From: Mnemiopsis leidyi
Lineage: Eukaryota > Ctenophora > Tentaculata > Lobata > Bolinopsidae
DNA: 64,000 nt
Reading direction: 5' to 3'
Assembly: GCA_000226015.1 (NCBI GenBank)
Contig: JH152850.1
Location: 110,190-174,189 of the forward strand
In this document: in pieces, positions 61,326 through 64,000 of the stretch
Layout of the letters: each line of letters begins with the position of its first letter
Position numbering within the stretch: position 1 is the stretch's first letter
The notes under the pieces: model-generated
Databases searched by the model: none
What the model was told of the DNA's origin: nothing
What the model saw: the letters and a program-made list of their open reading frames with translations, nothing else
Made by a program: the position numbers and the translations under genes

Positions 61326-62320
61326 ATGGGAGACAACCAAAGTTATGGAAATCATGTTTGGATGTTTGAAGATATGGAGTCAAGACCCTCTGGCACTTGG
61401 GACACTACTTTGGGAGTTTTAAATGCAATCACTGGCGTGGTAGGAGTTGTTGGTAACAGTTTGGCATTCGGATACTTTTTGGGAAAGCTTGATTTGCCTT
61501 CAAAACTGTATTGTTATATTTGTTGCATAAACATCATTCTAAGTCTTAGTCAAGTACCAGTTATATGCGCTCTTCTCAACGAGAGAAAGCCGGGTGTTTT
61601 TTCTGACAAACTCTTCTGCAGCATTTGGATGCCCATCCGCCAAAGTTTCGGCGGATTATACTCCTTAGCTGTCCTTTTGCTTAGCACTTCAAGGACCATT
61701 GCTATCATTTACCCTTTTTACCACATCAAAAAGCATCTGGTCATAGGAGTACTGTATGTCTTTGTTTTACTCTTAGGACTACAGGAAATTGGAAAATACT
61801 CTGTGGGGATCAGCACAGTGTACGGAACAGATGGTCCGTTTGCTACAATTTCTTTGATGCCTCCGAAGACGGATTCACTGTTTTGCAAAGCCGTTTTGCG
61901 TCAGCCAAATTAGTTTTTGATTCAGTTGGACTTGCATCTCCGGTTATTTCCAGTGTAGTAAGCCTCATCTTGATTCCAAGAAAGTTGCTTTCAAAACCTA
62001 AGACTTTAAGCGTCAGGGGAGAGCAACAACAACAAAGACAACGCAAAGCAACCACCACTGTTGTGGTTTTTACAGGAGCGTTCCTACTTTTTTACATGCC
62101 ATACTTTTCTGTAACAGTGTTGTATACCATGGAAACTATAATAGGATCTGATCCATTATCAGGAATATTTTCCGGTCCTTTCATGTTTTGGCACTCGTGG
62201 CCTCTCTGTGAATTTTGTGGTGCCCTTAGCTCTTCAATAGACTTCATGATTTACCTTGCTCGAATGAAGAGTTTTAGAGTTTGGCTCATGCAGAAGGGAC
62301 GAAAAGTGGGGTTAATGTAG
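61326..62320 (+). pseudogene. Single-exon rhodopsin-type GPCR broken by a frameshift
   Basis: An intronless seven-membrane-segment receptor in two frames. The first frame (61326 to about 61850) gives the N-terminus with an NQS glycosylation site, TM1 (GVVGVVGNSLAFGYF, with the GN motif), TM2, Cys at the start of TM3 (LFCSIW), TM3 ending STSRTIAI in the place of DRY, and TM4. The second frame (about 61850 to 62320) gives the loop cysteine (CYNFFDASEDG), TM5, TM6 (FTGAFLLFYMPYF) and TM7 ending SSIDFMIYLARMKSFR, in the place of NPxxY. A one-base change around 61815-61850 would explain the split; it could be a real mutation or a sequencing error. The ligand is unknown. It lies upstream of the Cbl-like exons on the opposite strand and may sit inside an intron of that gene. 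Confidence 0.7.
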
Positions 62321-63410
62321 ACAAGATCGTGGACCATTAAATTTCAAAATGTTTTTATCTTTTGATCATATTTAGCTGACTGTTGAGACTTTGACGGTAT
62401 GATCAGTTGAAAAATTGTTTCTTTAACTGTTGTAGTTGCCCAGGGTTGTCGTGTATAGCGTTACATCAGCTGCGGGGGATTTAGCGTGGCCGGTTTTTCA
62501 GTCACACCAAAAAATTTTTGGGGTTAAGTACCATTGTGTAGCCAGTGATCTCCTGATCACGATGGCATAGATTTTTAAGAAAATGGGTGTGTCATAAGTA
62601 TAAGAATCGGTAAAAACTATTATGACCGTATAAGGATATGAGCGCCTTCTCTTCCTAATATGGGCTGCCTTTGTCACCATCTGAGAAGCTTGCTCGGGAG
62701 CAGCTCTTTCCCTAATTAGGGCATTGGTAAGCCCAACGAGGTCACGTGACACCCCCGGGGATTGAGACAACATTCCTTCCCCTGATTTTGAGATAGCGAG
62801 AAATGGACACCACCAGCCCCCCTCAGCCTGCCCCCTTCCTCGGTGTCAGGCGAAATGATCTTCAGACGGTATATGTCATTGTATTTCGTAAATATGGGAC
62901 CTTGACGGCAAATGAAAACTCAATAATGTCATGTGAAATATGTCATAAAATAGGGACGATAAGGACAAAGTTTGTCAGTAAAAATATGTACACTAGAAAA
63001 ACTAAAGTACAAGTATTTTTGAGTGTGCTTGTACACAGAACTACAAGGACTAAGTGGACGGTTGAGGGCCAGGGGCTCTACTGCTAGATTATGTAAATGA
63101 TGGAAATGACTCAAACTACTTATGAATTAAACTACTTGAGCTGAATACCTTTTGCTCCATTTAATTTCAACTGAAACTAGCAACGGATTGAATGCGATAT
63201 AAAAGATTTCTTTGCTGTATGCTGAAGTATCAATGACTGGGACATCATGCTACATGATCGAATAACAGCTATTTTAAATTTCTTAGGTTGCTATAAATTG
63301 TTTATTATTTACCGCGTGATGCTATTATACCGGTTGAGTAAAACGTGGTATTTGCACATTGTTGTAGTATTACATCACCCTTTTTCGTATTACATCATAT
63401 TAAATAATAT
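62321..63410. other. Intergenic sequence
   Basis: No gene recognised. A minus-strand frame at 62498-62773 (SQMVTKAAHIRKRRRSYPYT) reads like a fragment of a dispersed repeat, but its class could not be named. The plus-strand frame at 62803-63087 has no support. Confidence 0.45.
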
Positions 63411-63584
63411 CGTTACATAACTCATAAGTGCAAAGTAACAACATGTTTTCAACTCGGGCTCCGCCCTCGTTAAAAACATATCATTATTCAACTCAGCCTT
63501 CGGCTTCGATGAATAATGAGATTTACGCCACTCGCTACGCTCGAGGCGTAAATCATGTTACTTCACACTTAGTCGTTATGTAAC
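63411..63584. mobile_element. Cloverleaf-like inverted-repeat element
   Basis: Outer arms gttacataac...gtgcaaagtaac (63411-63438) and gttacttcacac...gttatgtaac (about 63557-63584) pair. Between them lie three separate hairpins: gttttcaactcgggctccgc cctcgttaaaaac; tcattattcaactcagcctt cggcttcgatgaataatga; and gatttacgccactcgctacg ctcgaggcgtaaatc. The strand would fold into a four-stem structure. Confidence 0.85.
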
Positions 63585-63671
63585 TTCATATTATACAATA
63601 CAATATTATACAATACAACGCGATAAACTATGCTTTGTCCATTTCATCAAACTTTTTATTTGAGATAAACC

Positions 63672-63917
63672 GTGATTGATCAGCCATATCCTTTGAAAAC
63701 GTTCTCTTGGGAAATTCTTCATAATTCTAATGTATCCCAAAGTGGTGCCAGAATTGTTGATGTACGTGATAATGTCCGTAAGTTTTACAGTGATGATAAT
63801 GCTGCTAAAGATGATGATATAGAAAAGATAATTTTCAGTGTGGGAACTAATGATGTTAAGTCCTGTAAATTTGGGGTTGATCACTTAAAGAAACATTTAG
63901 TTGAATTAGCTGAATGA
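63672..63917 (+). CDS. SGNH-hydrolase-like ORF fragment
   Basis: An 81-codon frame reads SQSGARIVDVRDNVRKFYSD, then DIEKIIFSVGTNDVKSCKFG. The GARIxDI...IxxSVGTND pattern matches the block around the Gly-Asn-Asp region of SGNH/GDSL-like domains that occur in invertebrate retroelement proteins. It is short, lacks a catalytic N-terminal block and ends in a stop, so it is probably a transposon-derived remnant. Confidence 0.4.
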   Translation: MIDQPYPLKTFSWEILHNSNVSQSGARIVDVRDNVRKFYSDDNAAKDDDIEKIIFSVGTNDVKSCKFGVDHLKKHLVELAE

Positions 63918-64000
63918 CTAAGCAGCTGTTTCCACATGCTACTGTACTTTTCAAGCATGCTTACCAATACGTTGTATGTATACATACATTTGCTAAGAAT

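Overview
This is eukaryotic (animal) DNA: AT-rich, intron-dense, with many short coding exons bounded by GT-AG junctions, long introns, several minisatellites and scattered transposon debris. The gene content (an MCTP with three C2 domains, a Cbl-like tail with a UBA domain, lectin-like secreted proteins, LINE fragments) suggests an invertebrate, possibly an early-branching metazoan such as a cnidarian. That placement is inference and the species is not determined. There are three assembly gaps, at 14545-15529, 35147-35161 and 48441-48450. The first and third have the same sequence on both sides.

Layout. 0-7.5 kb: mostly non-coding, with a possible unknown exon (2.1-2.95 kb, minus) and a cysteine-rich exon (6.1 kb, minus). 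7.56-10.08 kb: an eight-exon plus-strand gene for a secreted protein with two related cysteine modules. 12.8-13.3 kb: the last two exons of a second MCTP-type gene (minus). 16-16.7 kb: two minisatellites. 17.9-23.3 kb: a complete 14-exon MCTP gene (minus), every junction phase-checked, with possible alternative 5' exons at 24.9-25.6 kb. 28.7-36.4 kb: a six-exon thioredoxin-fold gene (plus). Its large intron holds an opposite-strand orphan ORF and a LINE endonuclease remnant, and two of its splice acceptors have been duplicated. 34.9-35.7 kb: a mobile-element-like block with a recurrent TTAGCTAA-type motif. 37.5-39 kb: repeats. 39.6-42.5 kb: three minus-strand exons of an unrecognised gene, with two alternative or duplicated last exons. 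43.7-44.0 kb: a 30-bp satellite. 45.3-46.0 kb: a secreted lectin-like gene with a frameshift. 48-49.4 kb: a LINE ORF1. 49.6-51.0 kb: the 5' half of a short-chain dehydrogenase/reductase gene (minus). 51.9-53.0 kb: inverted-repeat elements. 54.46-60.33 kb: six minus-strand exons encoding the long C-terminal tail of a Cbl-like E3 ligase. 60.7 kb: a tRNA-derived SINE. 61.3-62.3 kb: a single-exon GPCR broken by a frameshift. 63.4-63.6 kb: a cloverleaf-like inverted-repeat element, followed by an SGNH-like ORF fragment.

The genes do not form a pathway; this is an ordinary animal gene neighbourhood. The most interesting signals are the amplified splice acceptor in the thioredoxin gene, the tyrosine-motif-dense Cbl tail with a repeated short helix motif, the alternative 5' end of MCTP with its nearby partial paralogue, and several structured non-autonomous elements. 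All gene models come from reading splice signals, phase and family resemblance by eye; no transcript or database evidence was available.
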